In this document: in pieces, positions 50,301-62,224 of the stretch
Position numbering within the stretch: the stretch's first letter is position 1
Layout of the letters: every line of letters starts with the position of its first letter
Assembly (NCBI RefSeq): GCF_901933205.1
Contig: NC_044572.1
Span: forward strand, 89,556,965 to 89,620,964
Source: Camarhynchus parvulus
Taxonomy: Eukaryota > Chordata > Aves > Passeriformes > Thraupidae
DNA length: 64,000 bases
Direction: 5' to 3'
Notes under the pieces: model-generated
Seen by the model: the letters and a program-made list of their open reading frames with translations, nothing else
The model's database searches: none
Told to the model about the DNA's origin: nothing
Position numbers and translations under genes: made by a program

Positions 50301-51084
50301 ACAAGGAAATATTGCTCTAACTTGTGAGTCATTAAACCAAAGAGATATCAATGCTCTTCAGAGAAGAACTGCAGAAGCAGAAATAGAAGCTCCCCATCCT
50401 AAATCTTAATTAAAAATTTTATTTGTACAATACAAAGTAATATTTCAGTAGTCCTCTATTTATTCAGAATATCTTTATACAGGTTTTCACAGCAAATTAA
50501 TTTGGAGGATTTTGCTACAATTGTGACTGGACTAATGTCATTTTGGATAATCTTCAAAATGCCTAAAACTCCAATCTCTCCCTGAAGAGCAGAAGCAGCA
50601 GAAAAAAAGAGAAACTTTTTTTCCCTGTGGCTTATGGAGCTATTTACACTGGTCATATTAAGCACTACAAATCATTTTTTTGGTGAAATTAGCCCTTTCT
50701 GTTAAAGAGATCAGAAACCAAAACTTTAATGTCTATGGCCTTGTGTTTAGGGCATTTTCCCAGAAGGGAAGGACAGGATAAAAAAGTGCAGATAGAGGTA
50801 AAAATGAACACTGCACCATTTGGCAAAGCATTTGACAGAGAATGTACTGTAAACAGATGTTACAGTCTGGATCTGTTACATATCAACTAGTTCATAGAGT
50901 CTGCATTCATACTAAACTCGTTTGATGGCTTAAGGAACACATTGTGTTCACTAATTAGGTAACACAACCTTTACCAATTAATTTCACTTTCAGCTGAATT
51001 GAATAATTGCTGTCAAAAGGAGCTTGACCAACATCTTAAAACCACTAAGCTATATTATGTCTGAGGTCTGTAGGAAGGTTTCAG
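44361..51084. other. Long non-coding stretch, no gene recognised
   Basis: The left part (to about 45.1 kb) may be the extremely decayed continuation of the minus-strand CR1. An AT dinucleotide-rich patch is at 45339-45372. The 111-codon minus frame at 49387-49722 and overlapping frames near 49.85-50.13 kb match no family I know. No other repeat is recognised. Confidence 0.5.
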
Positions 51085-51222
51085 CAGTTTTTTTGTTTAT
51101 TAGTTGCAGATATCTGGCTGGAGGAAGTATCAATTTTGTGGTCTGTCCTGCTTTGAGCACAAGGTTGGATTGGGATCCTCAGAAGGTTCCTTCCAGTCTG
51201 AATTATCCTATGATACCATGAG
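51085..51222 (+). mobile_element. CR1 LINE 3' tail fragment
   Basis: AGCACAAGGTTGGATTGGGA, TCCTCAGAAGGTTCCTTCCAG and TCTGAATTATCCTATGATACC match the CR1 3' terminal order (GGTTGGACTAGATGA, CTCCAGAGGTCCCTTCCA, ACCCTAACCATTCTATGAT). It is 5'-truncated; the left boundary is uncertain by tens of bases. Confidence 0.6.
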
Positions 51223-54200
51223 TTGGTACAAGAATATTGTTCTGTTAAAATTACCATAGAATATGCTAATAATCTGTTTTCATATAAAGATATATATATT
51301 AGCAGTTGCTATCCTATCTTAATGCTCTTCTGACTGCTCACATATTTTGCAGCATTCATTAAAAATTAAAGTTGAACCTTGTTCAGAACACTTATTTGGC
51401 TTTAAGTATCCTTATCCATACTGAGAATTTGTTAGAGGCCCACAACAAAGTTTAAAAACCATGAATTATATAAATTCTGTAGTTTTTAAAATAGTCTCTT
51501 TATTGCTTGAGGATTTAAACAGCTTTTTAGGCTATCAAGATTTTTGAAGACTAGAAATAACCCTCTGTGTCCAAACACTGCAGTATCATTTATTTTTAAA
51601 TACATATAATTGAGGTCCTCATGAGAAGAGCTTGCCTACTCTGAGCTTCTTGACTAAACAAGACTTTTACTAAAAAAGAAGTCTGTATCTTAAAGCATAT
51701 TTTAGAAATGGTTTCAACATTGGTCTCTCCTACCTATCTACTAATTACTTGGTTTAAGAAATTTTTGTCTTTGAGAGGGAAGACAGGAACTGTAATTTTA
51801 GTAAGAGAGTTACGAAGCACTGCAGTTCTTTTCAAGCCCACAAAGCTAGATTTTTCTTTTTCTTTCTTTTATGTTTAATTTCCAATCTAAAATAGCTATT
51901 TATCTTTTCCTTTTCTCATCTGGTTCATCTTTTCTGCAGTAGCTGCAGTGACTGGGCTGAAGTTAGAAGAATTTAGCTAACAGAGTTCAACAAGTTTATG
52001 GTGTTAACAACAGGAAACCACCACACTAATCTGCAGATTGCCTGCCTTCACATACAGGGCTATTCATGAATTCATACTGCTGTTTTCGTGCATTTCAGAA
52101 CTTCCATTGTTTTATATGGGAGCTTGGAGGCTGGTTTAATTAAAGTGATCTGAATAGAAGTACAGTATGCCAGATGTACATTATAAATATAGAGCAGGTT
52201 ATGTAATGGTAAACCATCAGGAAATATATGGGAATGGTTTGTGATAACTCATTGTTAACTAAATATAAATCCTAATTTATTTCACTGTTTTAAACTTACT
52301 ACTTTTTTTTTTAACTAGCACAAATGAACTTTCTTTGTATTTTTACTTTTTCTTATTTTTACTACAGCTATCCCATGGGGAAAGTCTGCTTCAAATTAGT
52401 TCATTCTGGTGAACAGGTACTATTCACTGTGAATAATTGTAGCATTTCAGCTGGATCCACAGAAAGACTAAAACAGGATATGCTGTTGTTACTTCTGCCC
52501 ACAACAGAGGTATTTTAAAGTCACTATTCAGCTGTCATGTAATTGGCATAAAGACAGAAAAAATTATTTCAAAATTTTTATTCTCAGCATCTTCAAAGAA
52601 TAAAGCCTTTCTTCAAAATATCTACTTTTCATTATGTTGAACTGCTCAACTCTGTTGTTCCATGATTCACCAATTAAATATTGCCCCTCCTAATTTACCT
52701 CTGTGGCCAGATCTACAAAGCATTTTCAGCATTCTCTTGACAGAAGAGGCAAAGACAGTGAAGTTCTCATTCTTACCTATTTTCATCATCCTCTTTTATT
52801 GCCGAAGCCCTGTACGCGCTCCATTGCAGCTCCCTCTCACTTTCCCTTACTGCGGTTCTCTAAAATGGGGTGTGTGGAAGCACCCACACCTTGCATTTGG
52901 AGGAAGACTGCCTCTTCATCCCACAGGCAAAAGGTTTTTTGTGGCACCCTGGTTCAGGACGCGCAGCATCAGCTTTCACCGCGGTTAAAAGGGAGAATGA
53001 AGTGTATATTCTTCAACTGCTTGTATGCAACATTCTAACATAGAAACAAAACTAAACCCAGAGAGGCAGTTACTACATAAGTCATGGTCAGAGATGTTTC
53101 ACATATGAATTACCTTTTTATTTTGCAAGCCCAAGAGAAACTCATTAAATAGTCAACCATTTTCAGTGTTTGAACTATGCTAGTTCCTACCTTATTATAC
53201 TTTTTGCATTTCCTTTTAGACTATTTGTGCCACTTGACTAGCACGAAGGCTTTAAATGTTGAAATAACTTTTATAAGCCACATTTTGTATCCAAAAGGAA
53301 ACATTTCTGACAAGAAACGTGGTCCTACATATTTGTGCAGTGCTTTTCCTGTCTTTTGACTAATTAACAATTTCACCTGATAGGCATTTTCAAAGCTGAG
53401 TGGGCAGGAGGTGTAGAGCAGACAAATCCCACTGTTTGCTAATTAATTTCTCTCTTCTTAAGATCACTAACAGAAAAATCAATGGTCATGTTCTTTATAA
53501 CCTGCAGTGATTTATTATAATTTGTTGAAAGATTACCCAAACGCTATTCCCTAAGAGGAAAAAATATCAAAAGGTCACTTCCAGCAGAAGAGTAAAGAAT
53601 AAAACAAATATTTCTCCAAGTGTGGAATTTTCTTTCTGAAGAATTTACACTCCACAGCAAATATGCATCCTAGACTCCTGCAGAAAGATCCCTAATTAAT
53701 TCCTCCCTTTCAAGGAGTTCCTGCACTAGACGGAACTTCTCAGAGAGTGGAAGTGAGACACAGCTCCTTTAATTTCATCACCACAATTTACCCTGTGATT
53801 CCACTTGTTGTAGTGGGTGAAACTGGAATAAACCAAAGTAATATATCAGACCTGTCTTGTCCGAATTGTCTTCCAAAATCCACAACAGGACTGGAAGGAA
53901 CTCAATGGGTGTGTTTGGGCAGTGATTTTCAACTTTCAGGTGACTCTCTGTATCATCACATGTGTGCTGCTGTTTAGCACACATATGTGCTGCAAGAGAT
54001 TTTGATGAATAGTTTTAAATAATTTTCATGTGTTTTGGAAAACCATCTAGGGCTTCTGAAATTAGCCATAAAGCCTTACACTTATTTGCACATGGCCTTC
54101 TAATATTCCATATATTCAAATTTCTTAGAAACTTCAAAATATCACTACGTCCTTTTCACTTCTCTGAATCATTTCAATTGCAGGAAAAGAATTGTCCCCA

Positions 54201-55873
54201 TCCCATTGATATATTCTTGATATCTTCTAGATAAAATTCAATTTATATTATATTAAAGACTTAATAAGGTATTGCTGTTCTTTTTGCTTCCTCACATGGC
54301 AAAAAGGGGAAAATAAGTGGAATTTGGCATTCAAAAAGCTATAAATGTGTTGCTTTGCATAAATACAGTTTCTGTCATTACTCCAGGCAACTGTGAGGTG
54401 AGTTTGAGCAGCTCTGTCAAAATAGCTATGGCAGCCAAATTCTACAGGTGACAAATGGAGAATGATAGCGAAGCCAGTCAGGGGACAGGATATTTGAGCA
54501 CATTTCTGCTGCAACCTGGAACGTCTGCCCATGCTGATAAGAACTTTGCATCACCAGTCTTTCCCAGCTTGATCTAACTTGAAAAATCTGCAGGTAAAAC
54601 AGTGGTGTTCTGCCTACATCCCTGATTTTATTCAGACAACTTGCACAGATTTAACTACAGACACCTCCAGAAGTTGCTGGGATGTGCACATTGCAGTCAC
54701 CAGCTCTGAGCTCACAGTGATTTTTCAGAGCTCTCTGGGAAGTCATTGGTGCATTGAAAGTCCTCTTGCAACTCTCAGTGGTTTGGCCTCACTTGCTCAA
54801 AAAGTTTTTGGTGCCTGGCACTCAGTGAATATGCAGGATGTGGCAGAGTAGGAACCTGATCATGTTTATGAGGCAGGAGAAGCACATCCTATTGTGTTGA
54901 TATATTTACTATTATTTTGCATTTGGTATTAATGTGTAGCAACATATTGAAAACAAATCAGAGACTATAACTGATCTCTGAAGTATGGGTGGTTCTCAGT
55001 AGGAGGCCTTTGGGTGCTTTATGGATATGCACCTTCCCAGGCAGTCTGAAAGCAGCATCTGTCTCAAACCTGCCAAATCATTCATGTCTTAGCTTAAATA
55101 TTCTGCTGCAGCACATTACTCCCTGATTTCCTTCTGGCTGGCAAGAAAGGGGGAAGTAAGGGAAGAGGAGAAGCAAGGTGGTGTTATCTAGAAACTGGGA
55201 ATTGCCTCCTAGGTCCTAGAAATAACATGCAAGAGTGTTATGGTCATGCATGATGATGTAATATTCATGTCTTGAAAACCAGAGAAAAGGGCAGCTGCTT
55301 CCAAAGTTTTCTGGGGTTGTTTTTTGTTTCTTAATTAGTGGGATTTGCACTAAACCCTTCTGCTGCCAATATCAAGAGAAGGGAGAGTCCTAGAGTTGCT
55401 GAAAACTCATATTGCAATCAATCATTAGAAATGGTGGAATTCCTTGACTTCAATGTTCATTCTCTGCGTTTTGGAGGACAGACTTGAATTTCTGTCCCAG
55501 GGGACTACTGTAGATAGTATTCCCTGGGACTCACTGGGACTCTGCCATGTTATATCAGTATTTCTACATTCACGGAGATGAAAGGAAAGCTGTTGACTAC
55601 ACGGCCTTGTAAATTTGATCACTTATCTGGAATGAGACACACTTAGGCATTGAATCCTCACTTTCCAGACACTCATTGGAATTGAGTCTACAATTCCTGC
55701 AGAAGACCCTAAATTTTGGGGGTCCCAAAGCATTTATCTGATTATTCATAGTCAGATCTTTGCTCCTATCATTACAGTCTATGGTGGTGCACAGGCCTCA
55801 TTTGGTGCTAAGATACAATTTACTTAGGAAATGAAAAAGGAGATACATAGCCAAAAGCTCTACTACTACTTTC
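51223..55873. other. Non-coding stretch; moderately CpG-bearing patch at 52795-52990
   Basis: Two overlapping plus frames (108 codons, 52662-52988; 111 codons, 52703-53038) cross a patch with at least six CpGs (52803-52983). Neither protein resembles a known family, and two frames open over the same bases argues for composition rather than coding. Other frames here are 94 codons or fewer. No repeat is recognised. Confidence 0.45.
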
Positions 55874-55879
55874 AAGTAG
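55874..55879. repeat. Left target-site duplication of solo LTR (AAGTAG)
   Basis: AAGTAG directly before the LTR matches AAGTAG at 56521-56526 directly after it. Six bases is the usual duplication length of betaretrovirus-like (ERVK) elements. Confidence 0.8.
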
Positions 55880-56301
55880 TGTGGGAACTCTGCACATCAC
55901 TTCGGATGTGAGGAGTCCCCCGAGACCACGTCGAGAGCCGAAACCCCGTCAGGGGGCTCGGAGATCTTGGCATGATGCCCGGAACACTTGGTGGCTGGAT
56001 TTCGATCCTGCAAATGAATTGCCAGTTTGGTATGAGGGCTGGAAAGTGTCACAGGTTTAAAGGGTGTTTTTATAAGGTGTACACAGGGTGAAAATATAAG
56101 TTTTAAAAATTTTTGTATAAAGGTAATGGGGACAAGATGGAGAGAACAGGGTGTGTCTCATCCTTCTTCCTTCTTCTTCTTGTTCTCCATCTTCTGCTGT
56201 GATGTTAGCACTTGGGGATTGGTTTAGAATAGAGGTGCACTGTCCAACATGGGTGATAGGTATTGGGAGGTAAAGGTAAATATGATATACGTAATTTGTG
56301 G

Positions 56302-56308
56302 TATAAGA
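56302..56308 (+). promoter_or_regulatory. TATA box of the solo LTR
   Basis: TATAAGA lies in U3 about 100 bases upstream of the polyadenylation signal, a typical LTR promoter layout. The promoter may still be usable. Confidence 0.55.
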
Positions 56309-56402
56309 GACGGAGCAGCCTTGGGAGCGGTCGGAGAGCGTCGTGGCTGCCTTGCTGGTCAGACCTCTGTCTGCCAGGAAGAAAATTTTGTAGATAAGAC
56401 TT

Positions 56403-56408
56403 AATAAA
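56403..56408 (+). terminator. Polyadenylation signal of the solo LTR
   Basis: AATAAA lies in the expected R region of the LTR, upstream of the CA-rich and GT-containing U5. Confidence 0.6.
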
Positions 56409-56520
56409 CAACCTGAAGACCAAACAGCAAAGAGTCCAGTCTCATTCTTCAGAGCCTGGGGTCGCTCCCTGGACCACCCAACTCACCTCGGGGGCAGAGA
56501 ACAAGCAGCCGACCCCGAGA

Positions 56521-56526
56521 AAGTAG
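56521..56526. repeat. Right target-site duplication of solo LTR (AAGTAG)
   Basis: Exact copy of 55874-55879. Confidence 0.8.
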
Positions 56527-56775
56527 TAGAGCTAGGATAGGAGGAAACGTCCTCAGATTGCCCCAGGGGATGTTTAGATTGGATACTAGGAAAAAAATTT
56601 GTCATTGGAAGCGTTATCAAGCATAAGAATGGGATGTCCAGTGAAGTGATTGTTATCATCCTAAAAGGCCTTTAAACATGTAGATGTGGCACTTATGGAC
56701 CAAACAGTGTTAGGCTAACAGTTGGATTCCATGGCCTTAAGGGCCTTTTCCAGCCTCAATCAATCTATGACTTTA
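56527..56775 (+). mobile_element. CR1 LINE 3' end abutting the solo LTR
   Basis: From GGAGGAAACGTCCTCAGATTG onward the order is that of the last 240 or so bases of CR1: CCCCAGGGGATGTTTAGATT, GGATACTAGGAAAAAAATTTG, TAGATGTGGCACTTATGGAC, GTTAGGCTAACAGTTGGATT and the terminal CTTTTCCAGCCTCAATCAATCTATGA. It is a moderately young copy. The DNA left of the LTR shows no CR1 resemblance, so the LTR inserted at or very near the 5'-truncation point of this CR1. Confidence 0.75.
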
Positions 56776-58850
56776 TTTTCTACTTAAAGAGCTTGGTGTT
56801 TAAGGTACTACAAATTTTTGGAGAAATTTGCAGTAGCAGCATTCTTATTTAACAGAAAAAACACCCCACAATGAAGGACGTAACACCCAGCACTGTCTAG
56901 TAATCATATTTGCTGTCTCATGCTTTACCTACAGCCCAAATACACAGCCCTCACAAATGGAGGGCAGCCTCTGAGTGGCTCCCTGAGAGGATGATTAGTG
57001 TTAAGTGTATATATCCAAAATACACTTGCTTTGGTTTCCTAAGAAAATTCAGTAAGATCACAGACTTATCACACATGTCATCATTTGAAATTGACAGGCA
57101 CACCACTCCTCTCAGAAATAAAAGCTTTGAATGCTAATTTCCCAAATTCCCACATCATTAGGAGGATGAAATTTAATCTCCACATATGTCAGAGTGGACT
57201 GAGCTGGGGATTTGGTTTGTTAGGAGAATTCTGGACCTGCATTTTTTTGCAGAAGGAAATGGCAACATTTCAGTGTAACACTGTACTGTGCTCGTCCCTC
57301 AGGGGAGGGTTTGTATAGAGTGTTTCAGTAGCATAGGGTCATTTTTTAAACTCACGGGGCATTGCTTTCTTTAAGGTCACAGCATCCACCAATGAGCCAG
57401 CCTCTAACACTCAGGAACAAAAGGTTGGTAAAAGTCAGATAAACAGTGGCTGGTGGATGCTGCAAAACTTGGGGCAAGAAAACAATGAAGTAATTGAATA
57501 CCTAACTGGGTAAAAACCTGAGAAACTAGTTAGCTGTCTGTGTGAAGCTGGAGGCTGCAGATATAAGCACAAGAAAAATGAGAGTGACTGCAAATGAAAA
57601 GAAGATAATTTGGGGGTCCATAGCATGCTGATGTCACATTGAAGAGAATAAATCCTGCAAAATTTGGGCTATTATTAACAGCTTTTAACAGCCTCTAACA
57701 AGACAAGCCTTTAATAATTTTCAAGGGAAAAAAAGTATTAATTTTTATTAACTTTCCAGGGGAAAGCCAATATGGGTACTTAACCTGCATCTTGTCAACT
57801 CTCCCTGCAGAAATTATCTTTCTTCTTTGGGGAGTGAGCACTCCACAGTGGTAAATGACCATGCTATCTTTTTCCATAGCCCCATATGTGAAATAGCTAC
57901 GTTTTTTCCCCATGATTAATGAGATAAGTTCAAATAAAGGTTATGTGTTTAACTATAGCTCAGCAGCAGAGTTATGAGACACATATTTAATATTTTTTCA
58001 TCAGAAGCAACATGCTGTTCTAATTTGCTGATTGCCAAATTATGTCATTCAGCTAAAAAGGGGAGTTTTTTTGTTGTTTGGGTCTACAGAGATGTCTTTT
58101 TTAAATAGAAAGGGAAAATTATCAATATTAAAGGAAAAAAATCTAAACTACAAAATGTGGTTAGTAGACATTTACAATAAATCCCTTTATTAGATTGATA
58201 ATTATGTTCTGAGACTGCCCATATCATTCTTATATGCAAGACCACCATTAAATTAATAAATCTCCTACTGGTATAGATTTACTGCATAAACAGGCAGCAG
58301 GCTAGAGAGGTTATACAATCTTCACCTTTTTGCTTTGTTGGGGAGAAAAGTGCATGGGAAGAAACTCTTTACTTTTTCTTGTCATTTACTCTTCTTTTCC
58401 CTCTCCCACGTGAAGAGATACAACACAGTCCTTGCAATCTTTTGAAAGGCTTGTCAAGCCATGTCATTGGTTTGGACATCTTGCTACCAGCTGTAGAATG
58501 GATGCAATCAAAATGTGAGGGAAGTGATAAAACTTTCCCTGTAGAGACTAGAGTGCAGCACAAAGGAATCAGCTGAGGGTTTTATGATAATAATTTTGTC
58601 TAAGGCCTGCACTGCAGCCTGAAAGGCTGTGCAGAGCTCCTAGAGCAAGATCTACAGGAAGCTGTTGAGCTGTGACACCGCCAGGGCAAGGTGATCACAG
58701 CTCACCCAGCTGGGATGTTTCTCACCCCGTGTGAGACTACCACAGTTAGAGACTACCCCAGTAGTCTCTAAGTACTGGGATATTTCCAGGATTTCAGTGG
58801 GGTTTTCAAGGTTTATCCTTGTACCAGAACACGGGAAAAAGGTACCTGGT
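56776..58850. other. Non-coding stretch, no gene recognised
   Basis: Frames are 77 codons or fewer. A small inverted pair (GCATCCACCA at about 57386 and its complement at about 57453) and a palindromic pair around 58748-58769 (8-base arms AGAGACTA/TAGTCTCT) are noted. No repeat family is assigned. Confidence 0.5.
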
Positions 58851-58958
58851 ATGCTGATTGCCCCATGCAATCCAGAATCAGTGCTTGAGGATAGGGTGAA
58901 GCCTTGTGAAGGCTGACCTAAAACAGAGGCTAGACAGAGTTAAAGAATAAAATAGGTA

Positions 58959-58964
58959 TTTATT
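58959..58964 (-). terminator. Polyadenylation signal of the minus-strand LTR
   Basis: TTTATT on the plus strand is AATAAA on the minus strand, 62 bases before the LTR 3' end. Confidence 0.6.
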
Positions 58965-59073
58965 AAAAGGTCTTAATGGATACACCTTGGGCAGTACAAG
59001 AGTCTGGCCAGGGCTACACTGAAGATGAACCCAAAATGATCACAAAATGGACAACCAGTCATGAGGTCTCACA

Positions 59074-59081
59074 CTTTTATA
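59074..59081 (-). promoter_or_regulatory. TATA box of the minus-strand LTR
   Basis: CTTTTATA on the plus strand is TATAAAAG on the minus strand, a strong TATA word at the right distance from the polyadenylation signal. Confidence 0.6.
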
Positions 59082-59441
59082 AGTTTTGGTCCATTTGCAC
59101 ATTGGGGTCAATTGTCCAATTACAGCTTCAGATTATGAAGTCCCATCCTTCTTGTTTTTCTCTCTTCAGTACACATTGTTTATGGTCTTGGGCCTGAAAC
59201 TTGTATCGGTTTTCCTTGGTCCCAGGTAGAAAAGGAATTGTTTTGTCCATCTACTCTATGAAGAGAGCTTACCAACACTTAATATGAAGCTCAGAGCTAC
59301 ACACCTAGCTCTAGAATCTAAAAAATATGAAAGCTAAAACTTAAGGCATCAAGGGAAGAAGGATCACTGAAGAGGATGCTGATTGCTCCATGCAATCCAG
59401 AATCAGTTCTTGAGGATAGGGAAGAAGGGTCGCTGAAGAGC

Positions 59442-59719
59442 ATCCTAGTGCCACTCTGAGTAAAGAGAGCTAAACTTCCTAGGGAGAGCAGAAAAACTTG
59501 AAGCTAAGAAGAAATTGTCAACCATGAGTCCCTTCGTTTTAACTGAAGAATACTTCCTTCCTCTTGCAGGACCAATAAAAAAGTGCTGTAAGAATAAAAA
59601 TACTGCAATAAAAGATTCAGTTTTTCACATTTTAGAAAATCTTTGAACTTCTGTTGCATTTGCAACACATATAAGGCTAATAATTTCTTTGTTTTAACTC
59701 AAAAAGTATAAAACAATCA
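59442..59719. other. Non-coding spacer
   Basis: No gene or repeat is recognised. The first bases weakly continue the 66-bp repeat as a partial third unit. Confidence 0.4.
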
Positions 59720-59850
59720 TGTGTGTCCAGAGCACAGCAACAAAAATGGTCAGAGGGCTGAAACAACTCCTTCCATGAACAAAGGCGGAGTGGCTTGGGA
59801 CTGTTCAGCCTGGATAAGAGAAAGCTCCCAGTGTCCCTTGTCAGTGCCTA
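59720..59850 (+). mobile_element. Internal CR1 LINE fragment
   Basis: GTCCAGAGCACAGCAACAAA, AATGGTCAGAGGGCTGAAAC, then GGGACTGTTCAGCCTGGATAAGAGAAAGCTCCC follow the CR1 'aaaatgatcagagggctgga ... ctgttcagcctggagaagag' order. The element stops before its usual 3' end, so it is truncated on both sides. Confidence 0.65.
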
Positions 59851-62162
59851 GTCTCTATTTACTAAATATTAAATCAGAAGAAAAACAGCTAAAATATACT
59901 ATACACAAGAGCTTAACTGGACAATAGGGCTATTCTTATGCATAAAGCTCTTATAACTTCTATAAAGAACTAGAATTATTACACAAACACAGATTATGGA
60001 TTACCTCAGGATGTGTGAAAATAATCATGTACTGATCTGTAATTTTCAAAATATGAGAAAGCTACAGTTGATTAATTTATAGATAAAATCCTTAATCGAC
60101 TAAAAAAGAGCAAGACTTGATATGAGTAATCATATGAGTTACTGGAGTAATGAAATTCATAAACTTTCAAAAAACTAGCTCATAAAGAACCATTGTTCAT
60201 ACTGCTATCTATTTCAAGTGCATTTTCTTAGGAAATATCATAGAGAAATTACCCTGTGTGATTACTGCAGTGAACATGACTGAAGCTCACTGTGAGTGCA
60301 GATTTTTAATTTTATATAGCAAAACACTGAAATACTGAGTCCTTCATGTACTTAATGAAATAAGAAAACAGTAAAAATCCAAGATTAATCTCACTAACAA
60401 ACTCATTTTAGCATAAATAAAAACACAAGTGTTTGTTCCTAAGGGACTCTGTGCTCAGTGTTACAAAGCAGAAAAAACTTGCTATGATCCAGGCATTAAT
60501 TTACCCTTTTAGACATCTCTATATTTTTAATAAAAGTTACAGATTTCTCTTGTAATACACAGGCACATTTTAAGAGATAAGTGTTCAAGAAATTTCACTT
60601 GAAGCTTGATTGAGATATTTTAAAGGAAAGGAGAGAGGTTTAAACCATGAGGCTGGATTAATGTAAATTGATTTGTCCAAGGTTATTTGTTTAGATAATA
60701 GAGGTAATAGAAGGAAGGCCCTGGGTCTCACAGAAGTGATGCTCTGAGACGTCCCATCCTGTCATCATGCTCAAAGCAGGTTCACAACAGGGCATACTCC
60801 ATTTAGGCAGGGAAAATTCAATTAGGATCATTCTGTGGACTCAGGCATCCCAGTGGGGATCAGGATAGGCAATATTCAGATTTCATTGTCTCACAACAAT
60901 ATATGCCAACAAAAAAATTTTCTGCCCTGCCTTGTGCTCCCCCTTGTGTTTTCCCAAGGTCTGGTCATAAGGTTTTTGTATCAAGAAAAAAAAATATGGT
61001 ATATTTGATTAATTATATTTAAAATAATAAAAACTAATAAAAATTATAATTAAATACTATAAATAATTATAAAATAATTGTCAAACCTACACAAAATTAT
61101 TAATTTGGCCCTGCACAATGACTGAAATTAAAAAGCATACTACATATACAGAAAGACAAAATAATTAATGAATAAACCTATAATTAAGGAAGAAACCAAA
61201 CAAACAGCAAACAAAAAAACAACCAAATGATATTTAAATAGTTTCTGGGATCAGATCATTGTTCTGTCTAATAAGTATATATGTCAGCAGCAAGCCCTTG
61301 AAAAAATCAAGCAGGAGATACTTCCTGCTGTAGTTCTTAGACCAGCGCAATGCTAAGATTTCAAAATAGTGAATGAGACATTTAAAATGTTAACTAAAGC
61401 ATTGATTCAATGTGAGACTGTGCTGGATCTGTCCTTTTGATTTGTCTTCCTACCCTCCACACCATGAATGTGTCACAGCTACAGAGATGTCAAGTGTCCA
61501 AAATGTAGGTAAGCTGGTTCTGGTTCACACAGCAAGAGTTCTTGTACCCTGATGACCAACTCTATCTAGCTTTTCCCCAACATAAGGATGCTGATTAATC
61601 AGTCATTGGTCTTCAGTCATGCAAATACTAGTTTCTTATCCATAATTCTTTCTTGCCACTGAGGTGTTAGTGGAAGAGAGTCTGTACTTTTCCTGCAGCA
61701 GTTTTTATCGGCTTCCTTTCCACAGTAGCAGCAAAAGTATTTATTCAGAGCAGCTGTCCTTGTAGAACTGAAATTCATGTGAATCCTTTTAGTGGTATGG
61801 CAGACTTCTGTGAAGACTTAAGATGCTATACTGAACACAATAGACAAAAATTAAAAGCACAAAGGAAGAGAAGAAAGAGCTTGAGGGAAAATGTCCAAAA
61901 GACATAAAATTAATAAATCCTATATTAAACACATCAGGAACAGGAAAGTTGCCAAAGTACCTGTAGGGCCAGTAAGTAACCAAATATAGAAGGAATGTTC
62001 AAAGAAGATTAAGTTATAGTAGGAAAACTCAGCACATGTTTTCCATCTGCTTTCCCTGTGGAGAAGAACAAGAAGGATTCTCCAAAATACCCCCTTTTCT
62101 ATGTAGGACTTGTCAGAGGATCTTGTTGATGCTGAACTTCTGGAAGAATGTGGAATGAAAAA
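59851..62162. other. Non-coding stretch, extremely A+T-rich in part
   Basis: 61005-61085 is almost pure A/T with ATAATTATA-type words and resembles a nuclear-matrix or DNA-unwinding-prone region by composition only. No gene or repeat is recognised. The minus frame at 61920-62192 owes its start to the adjacent poly-A tract. Confidence 0.5.
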
Positions 62163-62224
62163 CCAAAAAAAAAAAAAACAAAAAAAAACCACAAAAAAAT
62201 CACAAAAAAAACCCCAAAAAAAAG
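62163..62224. repeat. A-rich simple sequence
   Basis: A runs of 7 to 15 are separated by CC, CCAC or CAC. It could be an old poly-A tail grown by slippage, but no retroposed body is recognised beside it. Confidence 0.7.

Larger units (their letters stand above)
55880..56520 (+). mobile_element. Solo LTR of an avian endogenous retrovirus (ERVK-like)
   Basis: This 641-bp element starts TGTGGGAACT and ends ACCCCGAGA, with perfect 6-bp flanking duplications. Internal signals sit in LTR order: a TATA box (TATAAGA, 56302-56308), then a polyadenylation signal (AATAAA, 56403-56408) about 100 bases downstream, then a U5-like region. It is far more G+C- and CpG-rich than its surroundings at both ends, indicating a young insertion that has not lost its CpGs. 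No gag, pol or env sequence flanks it, so it is a solo LTR left by recombination between two LTRs. The 3' end reads GA where LTRs usually end CA. Shifting the boundary by one base (AGTAGT duplication) is possible but gives less canonical ends. Family assignment rests on duplication length and general look. Confidence 0.8.
58897..59351 (-). mobile_element. Solo LTR of an avian endogenous retrovirus, minus strand
   Basis: This 455-bp element has ends TGAAGCCTT (58897-58905) and AAGGCATCA (59343-59351), an inverted pair matching at 8 of 9 bases with canonical TG...CA. It is flanked by AGGG at 58893-58896 and 59352-59355. On the minus strand the LTR order holds: TATA box TATAAAAG (59081-59074), then AATAAA (58964-58959) about 115 bases on, then a short U5. 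No internal retroviral sequence flanks it. The 4-bp duplication points to an ERV1-like (gammaretrovirus-like) integrase, though the sequence also reminded me of bird ERVL-type LTRs; the class is uncertain. The 73-codon plus frame at 58976-59197 is a chance frame within it. Confidence 0.8.
58851..59441. repeat. 66-bp tandem repeat (two units) split by an LTR
   Basis: Unit 1 is 58851-58896 plus 59356-59375; unit 2 is 59376-59441. The 46-base halves (58851-58896 and 59376-59421) differ at only two positions, and the 20-base remainders (59356-59375 and 59422-59441) at three. The interrupted first unit becomes continuous once the LTR and one copy of its target duplication are removed, which shows the tandem repeat is older than the LTR insertion. 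Confidence 0.85.

Noticed and set aside
57380..57470. Inverted GCATCCACCA pair suggesting a DNA transposon
   Set aside because: Arms are only about 10 bases, with no target duplication or transposon ends.
61920..62192. 90-codon minus-strand frame with Phe-rich start
   Set aside because: The start lies in the poly-A tract at 62163-62224 read backwards; a low-complexity artefact.
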